Source: Calothrix sp. NIES-3974
Lineage (GTDB): Bacteria; Cyanobacteriota; Cyanobacteriia; Cyanobacteriales; Nostocaceae
Assembly: GCF_002368395.1 (NCBI RefSeq)
Contig: NZ_AP018254.1
Location: 4,836,001-4,900,000, forward strand
Length of the DNA stretch: 64,000 nucleotides
Reading direction: 5' to 3'
Position 1 is the stretch's first letter. Each line of letters starts with the position of its first letter. This document shows positions 19,980-29,196 of the stretch, piece after piece. Made by a program: the position numbers and the translations under genes. Under the pieces are notes generated by a model, which was not told the origin of the DNA, did no database searches, and was given only the letters and a program-made list of their open reading frames with translations.

Positions 19980-21725
19980 TCAATGATTTCCCAAGCTAGT
20001 CAATACTTCCCGAATTTGTGATATGCTGTCAAGTTGAGTATGACTACCAGCTTGAACTTGTTCACAGATTTCACTGGTTACTTGTAAAGATTGACGCAAT
20101 CGATCCAAGGCATCCTGAACTGGTTGCAGAAGTTCTTCGTAAACAGAAATACGAACTTGCTTTTGATGAAGCATGGATTGAAGTTGATGAAACTCTTCTT
20201 GCAAATCTTGCAATTCTTGCTGTTTAGTCGCTTGAGCTTGCATTTGATTTTCCATTAACCCTTGAGCAAGTTCCACACTGCTACGCAGACTTTCTAGTTC
20301 CCGTTCTAATTCCTCTAAATCCTCAACCTGTTGTTGGCGGAATGTATCAATTTGTGTCAACAAGGGACGCAAATCTATTTGATTTTCCCTCTGATTTTCC
20401 AGGGTTTTCCCTTGCCTTCTCCACAAAATCGCTTGATACTGATTTAACTCCTCCTGACGTTGCATCAAACTACGACGTTGACCAACCAATGTTTCATTCA
20501 GCATTTGATAATGGTCTTTTTCGTCCGCTAATTCTGATTCTAAGGAAGGTTTTTCTGCATCCGCAGCTTGATTCAGCTTTTGTTGAATTTCCTCTATCGT
20601 CGCTTGTTTATAGGTTAACTCCGTTTCCTGTTCATCCACAAAACTGGAATCGATAGTTAATTTTTCTTGCAAATCTTTGACTTTTTGCTCAAGCTCATCT
20701 ATTGGCATGGATTCTAATGCCGCCAAGATTTCCCCATCGAGAAGAATTGCTTGACCAGAACTTGCAGCCAATGAACTCATTTGCTGATACAAATCCTCTT
20801 GATGATAAATTTGCTCCTTCAACATCCGAGCTTGGGCTTCCCGACTGATTAATGTGGCATGATTAGCTTTAAACTCGGCAATTTGCGCATCGAGCAAGGC
20901 TTGAGCTTGCTGCACTTCATTTTGGCGATCGCGCAATTCCTTTTCCCGTAATTCCACATCCGCTTGTTGCTGTTCAACTTCCGAACGGATTACTGCTAAC
21001 ATTTCCCAGTGGGGATTTAAACAGGATTGCTGGTGTTCGACAACTTCCAAACCGTAGTTAAGTTGTTCGCGCATCCCCGCAATCGATGTCAAACCACCCG
21101 CTACAGATTCAACTAACTCACCTAATTTTTGAGCCTGTTCTGGGTCTAAACCGCTACCTTGACCCTTAGCCTGAAGTTCCTCTAAACGCCGTTGTTCACC
21201 CCGTAAATGTTCCCAAGCACCCTCCAATTCCTGACGGTTACGCTCAATTTCCTGTCGGAGAGCCTCAATTTCAGCCTGGGAAGACTCGATTTGTTGTTTG
21301 TGGGCTTCAAACTCCTGCATTTCCTGTTCCATTGCCTGGAACCTCGCCATCTGTTCCTCCATTTCTTCCTGACGGCGATTAAATTCCTGAGCTTGGAAAG
21401 TTAAGGATTGCTTCCAACCCTCAATTTCTTCCTCTGCGGCTTTGAATTTTTCCATTTGTCGGGAAAAATTCTGTAAAATTGTCACCAGGGGACGACCTGC
21501 TTCCTGAATGCGTTGAATTTGTCGCTGGGGTGTCAGTTCCACCATCACTAAAGCCCCATCGCTCAACTTGCTAGCATCGTCTGCGGCAATCACTTCCTCT
21601 GATACCGAACTCCATGATTGATCGCTCCGTTGACAGGCTAACAGTTTTAAATCTGCTTTGTTCCCACCACCGAGCAAACCACCTTTTTGTTTTTGTACTT
21701 CAGCTAAATACAGCACACCGTTCAT
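19980..21725 (-). CDS. hmpF: Pilus motility protein HmpF
   Basis: A 581-residue protein that I recognise as HmpF, which in Nostoc is needed for type IV pilus motility of hormogonia. The N-terminal 75 residues form a small globular domain (MNGVLYLAEVQKQKGGLLGG, later DGALVMVELTP). The rest is almost entirely coiled coil with heptads rich in Glu, Gln and Leu (about 85-580), broken near 175-215. There is no membrane span. It is not next to other hmp genes here, but the same window holds a phototaxis operon whose output should be pilus motility. ATG start. Confidence 0.88.
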   Translation of the reverse strand: MNGVLYLAEVQKQKGGLLGGGNKADLKLLACQRSDQSWSSVSEEVIAADDASKLSDGALVMVELTPQRQIQRIQEAGRPLVTILQNFSRQMEKFKAAEEEIEGWKQSLTFQAQEFNRRQEEMEEQMARFQAMEQEMQEFEAHKQQIESSQAEIEALRQEIERNRQELEGAWEHLRGEQRRLEELQAKGQGSGLDPEQAQKLGELVESVAGGLTSIAGMREQLNYGLEVVEHQQSCLNPHWEMLAVIRSEVEQQQADVELREKELRDRQNEVQQAQALLDAQIAEFKANHATLISREAQARMLKEQIYHQEDLYQQMSSLAASSGQAILLDGEILAALESMPIDELEQKVKDLQEKLTIDSSFVDEQETELTYKQATIEEIQQKLNQAADAEKPSLESELADEKDHYQMLNETLVGQRRSLMQRQEELNQYQAILWRRQGKTLENQRENQIDLRPLLTQIDTFRQQQVEDLEELERELESLRSSVELAQGLMENQMQAQATKQQELQDLQEEFHQLQSMLHQKQVRISVYEELLQPVQDALDRLRQSLQVTSEICEQVQAGSHTQLDSISQIREVLTSLGNH

Positions 21726-21782
21726 CCCTCTTGATGCACTTCAAAATCAAGTTAGTAAAGTTATAAATTATACGTTTTTTGA

Positions 21783-21875
21783 TTGGACTTATGCACTTAC
21801 AACTAAGGGAGCAAGTTTTAAGATTGCTTCTTGAGTAAGCAGCAACGCAGATAGGTAGTCCGTGGACAAGTCCTA
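21783..21875. mobile_element. Degraded MITE, GGACTTATGCA family
   Basis: The left end TTGGACTTATGCACT and right end GGACAAGTCCTA resemble the termini of the 120-base element at 29041-29160. The interiors share an AGATTGCT block and a GCAACGC-like block. No target duplication is seen. Confidence 0.55.
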
Positions 21876-22223
21876 ATTTATATATAATTACACCCGCAAC
21901 GAGTAATTAACTTTACTTCAAGGCAGGTGCAACATACATAGTGTGGTTGGCGTAAGCATCTGTAAGAAATATCTCTGAAGATAATCAATTTATAATAAAC
22001 TTAAAAACTAGATACTTAACTTCACCGGCTTTTGACATTCCGACATCCAGTAATATTGAAATTGGAACTGTCAACTGTGGTTCAGGAACGGATTTTCCCG
22101 ACAACAGGAGGCAAAATACCAAGAAAACAAGGCATTTCATTCCTCTACATTTTCTCTTTCCCTTGATATAACTGGCTACCGTGTTATTACTGCCTTTCTC
22201 AAAGTTGATGAAAAAAGAATAAG

Positions 22224-22274
22224 AGACGCGATATATCGCGTTTGTACTGGGGAGAGATGCGATATATCGCGTCT
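22224..22274. repeat. Pair of palindromes (GATATATC core)
   Basis: AGACGCGATATATCGCGTTT at 22224-22243 and AGATGCGATATATCGCGTCT at 22255-22274, in tandem. They lie 25-75 bases beyond the methyltransferase stop codon. The core is the AGACG family with ATAT replacing ACATGT. Confidence 0.85.
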
Positions 22275-22298
22275 GTCTCCCCCCTCAGTTCTCCACGA

Positions 22299-22943
22299 CT
22301 AATTTTCTCGATAGGCAATCACAGCATAAAATGGGTCTCCCCCTCCCCCTAACCATTGTAGGAAGTTAGGGGTTTGCGATGCACGGACAATTACTTCTGG
22401 TGTGCTAAAACCTGGAACCGATGTAAAGTAACTTTTGACTAGTTGAACCCGATGTTGTTCAGAACTGTCACGCCAAGCTTGAATTGCCTTTTGATAAAAC
22501 ATGCGATTGGAGAAACTGATAATGGCGATTCCTCCGGGTTTTAAGATGCGATGAATTTCCGAAAATACAGCTTCTGGGTACTGTAAATATTGGACAGACA
22601 CACAGTTTAAAACCGCATCAAATTCGCGATCGCTGTAGGGGAGTTGGGGGTTTTCGTTTAAATTTTGGACAAAGTATTTATCTAAGCGGGGATTTCGTGC
22701 TAGTTCCTCGGAGTTTAACCCATGTCCCTCAACCCGACTGAATACCATTTCTTCCGGTAGATGGGATACCCAACTACTCATCATGTCAAAGATGTGCATT
22801 TTCGGTTGCAGTCGTTGTCGATATAGTTCAGTCAATTGTTGCAGGAAACCATCATCGACATGGGTGACAAAGCGAGGAAACGAGTAAAATAATTTATCGT
22901 CGGTGCTATCTAGTTTGGCACGTTCATCTGGTCTGAGCAGCAT
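22299..22943 (-). CDS. Class I SAM-dependent methyltransferase
   Basis: A 214-residue cytoplasmic protein with a methyltransferase-11 type fold. Visible are motif I as IFDMMSSWVSHLP, where the usual glycine-rich loop is replaced, the acidic loop VEGHGLNSEEL, and FDAVLNCVSVQYLQYPEAVFSEIHRILKPGGIAIISFSN (motifs IV to VI, about 108-146). The loss of GxGxG is shared by a group of cyanobacterial homologues as far as I recall. The substrate is unknown. ATG start; stands alone on the minus strand. Confidence 0.78.
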   Translation of the reverse strand: MLLRPDERAKLDSTDDKLFYSFPRFVTHVDDGFLQQLTELYRQRLQPKMHIFDMMSSWVSHLPEEMVFSRVEGHGLNSEELARNPRLDKYFVQNLNENPQLPYSDREFDAVLNCVSVQYLQYPEAVFSEIHRILKPGGIAIISFSNRMFYQKAIQAWRDSSEQHRVQLVKSYFTSVPGFSTPEVIVRASQTPNFLQWLGGGGDPFYAVIAYREN

Positions 22944-23384
22944 AAAAATAGAGTCAGAGTAAATTATCAGTCGAAAAATATGTTAATTTTCCATCATTAG
23001 TTGGGAATTGATTGGCTATTGTCCAAATTCAGACAAATTTCCATCATTTATTTATCCCGAATGAAGGTTCAATTTAAACCCTCAAAACCTAGGATTTGCC
23101 AACCTCACCAGACCTCAAAGGGGGTCGCTAGTCGCGGGAAAAGTCAATCCCCAATCCGATTTATTAATGGGTATTCAAGGGGTGAGAAATTCCGATGAAG
23201 TCTGTTTCCACGGACTTAAATCAGTGAGTTGGGGGTTATAAGGGTGTAAAATATTTCATAGATTAATCAACAACATTATTTATTTGTCAGCACTAATTGT
23301 GAATTGTATCGGCCAACCCACAATATTTTAATTGAAATTATCAACAAACTGCTGAAATCAAGAAATCTTCCTCGGTGCATACAT
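22944..23384. other. Divergent intergenic region
   Basis: Region between the divergent methyltransferase and GT39 genes; presumably holds both promoters. A 65-codon open frame at 23001 has no recognisable features and I do not support it. Nothing else is seen. Confidence 0.45.
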
Positions 23385-25028
23385 ATGTTTCCCATTAGGC
23401 AAGAATATGTCGAAGGTGATGGACACAAAATCCCCGCCAGGTCTGTATCTATCTACGGAATTTTGTGTTTGTTTATACTGCCCTTATTATTATTTAGTTC
23501 TGACCAAAGTAGTTTAATGGCCCATGATGAGGGTTTGTATGCATGGCGAGGGAAAATGATGATTGATGCAGGTGATTGGATTCACCCTTGGTCAACTCCC
23601 CATCATAAGACTCCTGGCTTTTATTGGTTAATGGCGATGATGTATACCATTGGGGGTATTAATGAAACCAGTGTCAGATTTCCCAGTTTAGTTTTGGGTT
23701 TTCTGAGTATGGTTTTGGTGTATGAAATTGGGCGAATTATTTTGAATCAAAGTTTGGCTTTTTGGGCAACAATAATTTTAAGTTTAGAATTTTTATGGTT
23801 ACAATATTGTCGGTTGGGAACCCCGGATGTACCGATGGTATTTCTGAGTTTGTTGGCAATTTATTTATTATTAAAAGCCGAATTCATTCCCCAGGAACGT
23901 CACTTTTTAATATTTGGTGCTGGATTTGCTTTAGGATTAGGCTTTTTGGTACGCAGTTTGATGATGGTTTTACCAATTATTGCCCTTTTACCCTATTTAC
24001 TTAGTAGTAAAAAGCGTCAATATTTTCTTGCCCATCCCTACATTTATTTAGGTTTTGTGTCAGGGTTGATTCCCACTTTTATTTGGCTGTATTTGACTTT
24101 TCAGGATTACGGAATTGCCAGTTTGCAGGAATTATTCGGGTTTGCCATTCGCTTAGGAAGTAACGAACGAGGGGGGAACGGGATTCTTTTTTACCTTTGG
24201 AATGTACCCTTGAAATCTTTCCCTTGGGGATTATTTGCCATCCTCGGAGGTGTTATTTGCGTTCGCACCTCCGTTTCCAACTATAAATCAATTTTACTTG
24301 GCTTTCCCCTTGTTCTTTTGATTCAACTGAGCCTGGTTTCCACCCGCTTATCCCACTATAGTTTACTGTTATATCCCTTTATTGCCTTCCTTGCTGCCAT
24401 CGGTTTGGATAAATTAAGCCATATCTGGTTCACACACAAAGGAAAATCCCCCATGACTGTAATTACATACATTAGTTATGGTCTGGGAGGATTGGGAATA
24501 ATTTGTTTTTTAGCCGGAATTATTCTGATGGTGATGGGAATACCAGAAATCCGTCCCTACGCAACAATTGCGATCGCCTTTGGATTTGCTGCAAGTATTG
24601 TACCGATAGTTTACAAAATAGGCGTTTGCTCTGAGGATAAATTCACCTTGTCGCGAATTTGGTTGGCAAGTTTATTAATCCCCTTTTGGTTGGGATTAGC
24701 TGCAACTGGTCTCAATGGGTTTTTCAACGATTACAATCCCCAAATTAAACAACTTGTCACCCAACCCCCTGTTGTACAAATTTTAAAACGTCATCCGATC
24801 CACTTCGTCAATATTGAAGGCAAAACCGCAGTCTTACTCAATTTTTATACCCCCCGTCATGGCCAACGTAGTCATGATATTACCGATTTACCCCACAATA
24901 GTTATGCTTGGGTCAAGCAAACAGCGATCGCCGATGCCATCCCACCCCATAGAATTATCGGTCAATCCCAGGAATACTGTCTAATTCAAGTTAATCGTCC
25001 TGTTATGATTGGCAAGGATTTACTTTAG
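23385..25028 (+). CDS. Glycosyltransferase family 39 / ArnT-like membrane protein
   Basis: About 547 residues, or 574 if a TTG at 23304 is the start. I prefer the ATG at 23385 because it lies shortly before the first membrane span (GILCLFILPLLLF). The first loop has the family's acidic motif (AHDEGLYAWRGKMM), followed by HHKTPGFYWLMAMMY and RFPSLVLG. About 11 hydrophobic spans follow. Such enzymes move a sugar from a lipid-phosphate carrier to a lipid or protein on the outer side of the membrane; acceptor and sugar are unknown here. The KDPG aldolase gene follows closely on the same strand. Confidence 0.82.
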   Translation: MFPIRQEYVEGDGHKIPARSVSIYGILCLFILPLLLFSSDQSSLMAHDEGLYAWRGKMMIDAGDWIHPWSTPHHKTPGFYWLMAMMYTIGGINETSVRFPSLVLGFLSMVLVYEIGRIILNQSLAFWATIILSLEFLWLQYCRLGTPDVPMVFLSLLAIYLLLKAEFIPQERHFLIFGAGFALGLGFLVRSLMMVLPIIALLPYLLSSKKRQYFLAHPYIYLGFVSGLIPTFIWLYLTFQDYGIASLQELFGFAIRLGSNERGGNGILFYLWNVPLKSFPWGLFAILGGVICVRTSVSNYKSILLGFPLVLLIQLSLVSTRLSHYSLLLYPFIAFLAAIGLDKLSHIWFTHKGKSPMTVITYISYGLGGLGIICFLAGIILMVMGIPEIRPYATIAIAFGFAASIVPIVYKIGVCSEDKFTLSRIWLASLLIPFWLGLAATGLNGFFNDYNPQIKQLVTQPPVVQILKRHPIHFVNIEGKTAVLLNFYTPRHGQRSHDITDLPHNSYAWVKQTAIADAIPPHRIIGQSQEYCLIQVNRPVMIGKDLL

Positions 25029-25068
25029 ATAACCCTACATGTACATATACAGTCCCATAAACCCAACC

Positions 25069-25713
25069 ATGATTAACGCTGATTGGTTGTCCCTCCTCCA
25101 TCAACATCGAGCGATCGCCATTATCCGGGTCTCCAATTTTGACACTGGATTGGCAATGGCTCATGCTGTGGCAGAAGCAGGTATGGGATTGATTGAAATT
25201 ACCTGGAATAGCGATCGCGCTGGTGATTTAATCGCTAAGTTGGTGTCGGACTTACCCAATTGTCAAATCGGTGTCGGTACCATCCTCAATTGTCAAGACC
25301 TGGAAAATGCGATCGCAGCTGGTGCTAAATTCGCTTTTACACCCCATGTGGATGGCAAAATTATTCAAGCTGCTATTTCCCAGGATGTTCCCATTGTTTC
25401 GGGAGCGCTAACCCCTACGGAAATTATGAATGCATACAGCTATGGTGCTTCCAGTGTAAAGGTTTTTCCCGTTCAATCTGTTGGTGGTATTCAGTATATT
25501 CAAGCCATCCGTCCTCCTTTGGGGGGAGTACCTCTTATCCCCACCGGTGGTGTCACCATCAATAACGCTAAAGCCTATCTCGAAGCAGGAGCTGTCGCAA
25601 TCGGGATTAGCGGTGAGTTGTTTCCCAAGGATTGTATCACTAATCAAAATTGGTCGGGAATCACCCAACAAGCTCAACGATTACTACAAGTTATCAGTGA
25701 TTTTAGATTTTAG
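25069..25713 (+). CDS. eda: KDPG/KHG aldolase
   Basis: A class I aldolase that cleaves 2-keto-3-deoxy-6-phosphogluconate to pyruvate and glyceraldehyde 3-phosphate (Entner-Doudoroff pathway). From the ATG at 25069 it has 214 residues, with Glu43 in LIEITWNS and the Schiff-base Lys131 in SSVKVFPV, close to the Escherichia coli numbering (45 and 133). This favours that start over the ATG at 25039. Also present are IGVGTI, FTPHVD and PTGGV (phosphate binding). It lies 40 bases after the GT39 gene and is probably co-transcribed. Confidence 0.88.
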   Translation: MINADWLSLLHQHRAIAIIRVSNFDTGLAMAHAVAEAGMGLIEITWNSDRAGDLIAKLVSDLPNCQIGVGTILNCQDLENAIAAGAKFAFTPHVDGKIIQAAISQDVPIVSGALTPTEIMNAYSYGASSVKVFPVQSVGGIQYIQAIRPPLGGVPLIPTGGVTINNAKAYLEAGAVAIGISGELFPKDCITNQNWSGITQQAQRLLQVISDFRF

Positions 25714-25730
25714 ATTTTGGATTTCCGTAG

Positions 25731-25775
25731 AGACGACCCGGTGGGTCGTCTTCCCTAGACCCGATGGGTCGTTTT
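25731..25775. repeat. Dispersed palindrome (GACC/GGTC arm)
   Basis: AGACGACCC (25731-25739) pairs with GGGTCGTCT (25743-25751), followed by a second right-half copy (CCGATGGGTCGT). It lies 18 bases after the eda stop, between the convergent eda and Thg1-like genes. Confidence 0.85.
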
Positions 25776-25829
25776 TAGATATTTGATGAATTGAGTCGCT
25801 ACAATTCTCCTTAAATGAACCGTATTGAC

Positions 25830-26615
25830 TTATCGTGTAGATAATTTTTTACCAATATCTTGATTTTGTTTAATCAAATTCACTAAAAAACTCGTATAAG
25901 CATCAAGCATCGGTAAATCAAAATCCCGTCTAATTCTCCGCGTTTTCAAAGGTGTATTTTCCCCTTGATAGTTCGTCAGCTTATGGTAAGTCTGCCAGTA
26001 TAAACCAACACCCTGTTTTTGCCAAGTTGGCACATAATAAAAATTCAAACCCTTTTCTAACAAAAGTTTTTTCCGCTCGGAAAATCCTAAGCCTTCTAAA
26101 ATCCGATTGGCTTGTACACTAGTTTTACCTTCCCGTTGTAAAGCTAACAAACAATGGGCATATAAAGCTTGACGTTGGCTATATTCACTACGCCATTGAA
26201 AATAATTAACTACCTCATTTAAATTAGGAAGTTGGGAGATACGACCTTCAAAGCAGGCTATTTCATTCAACAGAAAAGATAATTTCACACTAGCTTCACT
26301 CACTAAAGTTGAAATTATGGGAATTGTTTGTCGTGCAAAACCGTATTCTTCAAAAGCTAAAAGTAAAGAAATTTCGTCCGTTTGATAATGGGCATAGGTA
26401 ATATTTAAACCACAGTTCATCAAATGCTCAGTGGTGGTCAGCATTATGTCGCATAGTGCTTCATCATAGACCGTTTTAAATTTACCGTTTTTCCTCAGTA
26501 AGTTGGTGAGGTTTTTTACTTTTAAACGTGCAACAATATAAATACCTGGAAGTACACAATAATCATTTGCTGTTTCAAAAACATGCATTCTCGCATCGAG
26601 AGCTTCAAATCGCAT
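25830..26615 (-). CDS. Thg1-like protein lacking a metal-binding aspartate
   Basis: A 261-residue protein resembling the tRNA-His guanylyltransferase family (Thg1 and Thg1-like 3'-5' polymerases). Supporting motifs are IYIVAR30 at the position of the palm start, TD80E81ISLLL (the second metal motif, usually SDE), FEGRISQLPNLNEVVNYFQWR, and a long C-terminal part. The first metal motif, usually R-x-DGR, reads RLKVKNL: the aspartate is Lys32. True polymerases use both, so this may be non-catalytic or use another mechanism. No tRNA gene or tRNA-modifying gene is nearby. ATG start. Confidence 0.7.
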   Translation of the reverse strand: MRFEALDARMHVFETANDYCVLPGIYIVARLKVKNLTNLLRKNGKFKTVYDEALCDIMLTTTEHLMNCGLNITYAHYQTDEISLLLAFEEYGFARQTIPIISTLVSEASVKLSFLLNEIACFEGRISQLPNLNEVVNYFQWRSEYSQRQALYAHCLLALQREGKTSVQANRILEGLGFSERKKLLLEKGLNFYYVPTWQKQGVGLYWQTYHKLTNYQGENTPLKTRRIRRDFDLPMLDAYTSFLVNLIKQNQDIGKKLSTR

Positions 26616-27295
26616 AGATACAACCTCGACAACCGAAACGTAAGGGAGTAAACGGGTAAATTAGATTGCTGATTGAGTATATTGCTTTATGAAAAATACC
26701 ACATAATTCCACACAATAATTCACCTAGTTACTGTTCCCTATTTTCTCGCTTGTAAATGGGGAGTAGGGAGTGGAGAGTAGTGAGTAGGAAAAACCACTT
26801 TTTCACATTTTGTACTACGTAGGATTTAAAAATAAATTGAACTCCGTATTATCCCATACAGTTCAGTGAAGGATGATTATCGTTAATAATAATTGTCGCT
26901 TGCAGAGACACTACGTTGCGCGGCTTCCCCGCGTTAAATTCAGTGGCGTTACAACGCAGTTTAACCCAACAATTCCTCACGAATTTTTATACCATTATTT
27001 ACGGCAGATGGGGATTGTTCAGAGGTAGATTGTTTTCGTATTAAAAGCTTGTGGAAAAAGGTTTTAGCAAACAAGTTCAGAGGAGGTTTGAAAAGTTGAT
27101 TTTAATACTTGAATTATCGTTTTTGGGAATAGGAAGAGAAGGCGACATGTCGCGTCTGTACTCTCGAAGGAAAAATCAGCTTTATAACCCCATCTCCAGA
27201 GTCAGGACGATAGTCAAAATAGTGATAATTAATACTTGACAAACAACCTTTCAAAGGCAAAATTTACAAGGAGTTCATATTTTTTAAGCAATCTA
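26616..27295. other. Intergenic region with MITE
   Basis: No supported gene. It holds heptamer-like text around 26758-26790, short inverted text near 26905-26960, and the MITE copy at 27080-27252. Confidence 0.5.
27080..27252. mobile_element. MITE-like element, GAGG..GTTT family, copy A
   Basis: The left end GAGGAGGTTTGAAAAGT and right end (reverse complement) AAAGGTTGTTTGTCAAGT form imperfect inverted repeats. The interior shares TTGAATTATCGTTTTTGGGA, the CGACATGTCG palindrome and AGTGATAATTAATACTTGAC with copy B at 28241-28355. This copy has about 55 extra bases after the palindrome. Confidence 0.7.
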
Positions 27296-28138
27296 CTACA
27301 ATTTAAGACTGCTACCCACACCTTGAAACATAATCGCCGACAGAAAAAAGTTAATAATAAATATCATCAGCAAGGAAGTCACAACCGCAGTTGTAGTTGA
27401 TTGTCCTACACCTTTTGCACCCCCCGTCGTAGTTAATCCCCAATTGCAACCGATGACAGCAATCAGTAGACCAAAAACCACCGCTTTAATCATTGCACTA
27501 TAAATATCCCAGCTATTGAGGAAATTACGGATTGAATCTAAAAAAATTGCTTGAGGTAAGCTGTAATTAGTCGTTGCGATAATTAATCCGCCAATGACAC
27601 CCGTAATTAAAGACAGAATGGTCAAAATTGGTAGCATTGCCATACAAGCAATCACACGGGGAATTACTAAATAATCAATTGGGTCAGTCCGCAACATCAA
27701 CAACGCGTCAATTTGCTCCGTGACCCGCATTGTGCCAATTTCCGCAGCAAAAGCCGAACCAACACGTCCAGCAATAATTACCGCCGTTAGTACAGGTGTT
27801 AATTCCCGCGTTAATGCCAATGCGAGGACTCCACCAACAGCATTTCCAGCACCAAAGTGGATAAACTCCCGTGCAACTTGAATTGTGAAGACAGCACCAA
27901 CAAAGATTGCAGTAATCAGGGCTATAAACAGGGAGTCGGAACCAACTACAGCCATTTGTTCGAGGGTATTGCGACGATGAAATTTACCTCGAAACAGATG
28001 CAGCAACACCTGTCCACAAAGAAAAGTTGCTGCTAATAACCTTTGAAACCACACATTTAGACCCATTTTTGTCAGAGTTTTCTTCACTGTCGCCATCATA
28101 CCCAATTTGTTCGGGGAAACATATAGTTTGGACGACAA
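27296..28138 (-). CDS. mlaE: MlaE-type lipid ABC transporter permease
   Basis: A 280-residue MlaE/DUF140 permease for lipid transport between inner and outer membrane. The family signature is clear: VGSDSLFIALITAIFVGAVFTIQVA, then ALTRELTPVLTAVIIAGRVGSAFAAEIGTMRVTEQIDAL. About five to six membrane spans are visible. The partner ATPase and MCE protein are not in the window, which is common in cyanobacteria. ATG start, with a possible internal ATG at residue 14 or 15. Copies of the same MITE lie on both sides of the gene. Confidence 0.88.
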   Translation of the reverse strand: MSSKLYVSPNKLGMMATVKKTLTKMGLNVWFQRLLAATFLCGQVLLHLFRGKFHRRNTLEQMAVVGSDSLFIALITAIFVGAVFTIQVAREFIHFGAGNAVGGVLALALTRELTPVLTAVIIAGRVGSAFAAEIGTMRVTEQIDALLMLRTDPIDYLVIPRVIACMAMLPILTILSLITGVIGGLIIATTNYSLPQAIFLDSIRNFLNSWDIYSAMIKAVVFGLLIAVIGCNWGLTTTGGAKGVGQSTTTAVVTSLLMIFIINFFLSAIMFQGVGSSLKL

Positions 28139-28481
28139 TACCCTAATGGGATTTTGGATTTTCTGTCAGAATATATTTCTATTTTGGTTGGTTGACGGTT
28201 GACAGGTGACAGAAAAGAGCTTCAAGTATTAAACATTTTAGAGGATGTTTTAAAAGTCATTTTGAATACTTGAATTATCGTTTTTGGGAGCAGGGAGAGA
28301 CGCAACATGTCGCGTCTGTCAAAATAGTGATAATTAATACTTGACAAACAACCTCTTAATGAAAATGAAAAGTTAATTAATAGACTGTGGAAATTATAAA
28401 TCATCCAAATGCGGGTTTTTTGACCCGCAATACCATACTTCGACAAACTTCAAAGCTAGTTGACAGGCTACTGGAGATTTT
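28139..28481. other. Intergenic region with MITE
   Basis: No gene. It contains MITE copy B and, at 28410-28450, a weak GCGGGT/ACCCGC hairpin that could act as a terminator for the next minus-strand gene. Confidence 0.45.
28241..28355. mobile_element. MITE-like element, GAGG..GTTT family, copy B
   Basis: 115 bases. Left end GAGGATGTTTTAAAAGT, right end (reverse complement) GAGGTTGTTTGTCAAGT. It carries the AGACGCAACATGTCGCGTCT palindrome at 28298-28317. It has the same orientation as copy A, 1.15 kb away across mlaE. Confidence 0.75.
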
Positions 28482-28976
28482 CTAGAATCTTAAGCCGACA
28501 CCGCCTTGAACAGACAAAGCTGTACCACCGCGATCGCGATAAGCATCAAAGGCTATAATCGCATTCCCAAAGATGACCGTATTACTGTTAGGGACAACGT
28601 AATCCACACCCGGTTGTAGGGCAAAGCTAATTTTGTTACCAACTGGGGAGGATTCATCACCACTAGCTAATACTAATCCTGCACCTAAGTAGGCATCAGT
28701 TTGCCAATTCAATGGTAAATCATAGGAAACGGTGGGGACAACGGCTGTATTTCTACCAACTAAAGCCTGGGCGCGAAATGATACAGGAGCTTTCAGTAAT
28801 CGATAGCGTGCTGCAACTACACCTCCCACCTGTACACCATCGGTAACACCTACGGTTGGACCCACACCGACGTAACTACCATAGGCAACTTGGGCTGCGG
28901 CAGGTTGGGTAGTCATTGTTAAACTTGATACAAATCCGGCGCAAATCGTCGCGGTCAAAAAGTTTTGGTATTTCAT
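28482..28976 (-). CDS. Small outer-membrane beta-barrel-like protein
   Basis: A 164-residue exported protein. The signal peptide is about 1-28 (LTMTTQPAAAQ then VAYG). The mature part alternates polar and hydrophobic residues in strands and ends in GVGLRF, the terminal Phe typical of outer-membrane barrels. No known catalytic motif; function not recognised. ATG start. The EndoU gene lies upstream on the same strand with a MITE in between. Confidence 0.7.
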   Translation of the reverse strand: MKYQNFLTATICAGFVSSLTMTTQPAAAQVAYGSYVGVGPTVGVTDGVQVGGVVAARYRLLKAPVSFRAQALVGRNTAVVPTVSYDLPLNWQTDAYLGAGLVLASGDESSPVGNKISFALQPGVDYVVPNSNTVIFGNAIIAFDAYRDRGGTALSVQGGVGLRF

Positions 28977-29040
28977 ATCCTAACTCCTCACTGACTTATT
29001 ATAAGTTATTCGCTCAAGGTTGACGGGTTTGTCTCATCAA

Positions 29041-29160
29041 TAGGACTTATGCACTGATTACGATCAAACAAGACTTTGAGATTGCTACTTTGGAAGAAGT
29101 TGCTGCGCGTCTACCTAACGTTGCAATGATGTAACTGCTCCCGTGATTGCGTAAGTCCTA
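29041..29160. mobile_element. MITE with 5-bp target duplication (TAGGACTTATGCA family)
   Basis: Exactly 120 bases. Left end TAGGACTTATGCACTGATTA, right end (reverse complement) TAGGACTTACGCAATCACGG. The flanks are the same five bases ATCAA at 29036-29040 and 29161-29165, which fits a target-site duplication. No coding capacity; presumably moved by a transposase elsewhere. Confidence 0.85.
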
Positions 29161-29196
29161 ATCAATACTAACTGATCCACAATTAGCATGGAGAGT

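Larger units (their letters stand above)
21726..22298. other. Intergenic region with MITE fragment and palindromes
   Basis: No gene. It holds a degraded TTGGACTTATGCAC element (21783-21875) and two AGACGCGATATATCGCGTCT-type palindromes at 22224-22274. Confidence 0.55.
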
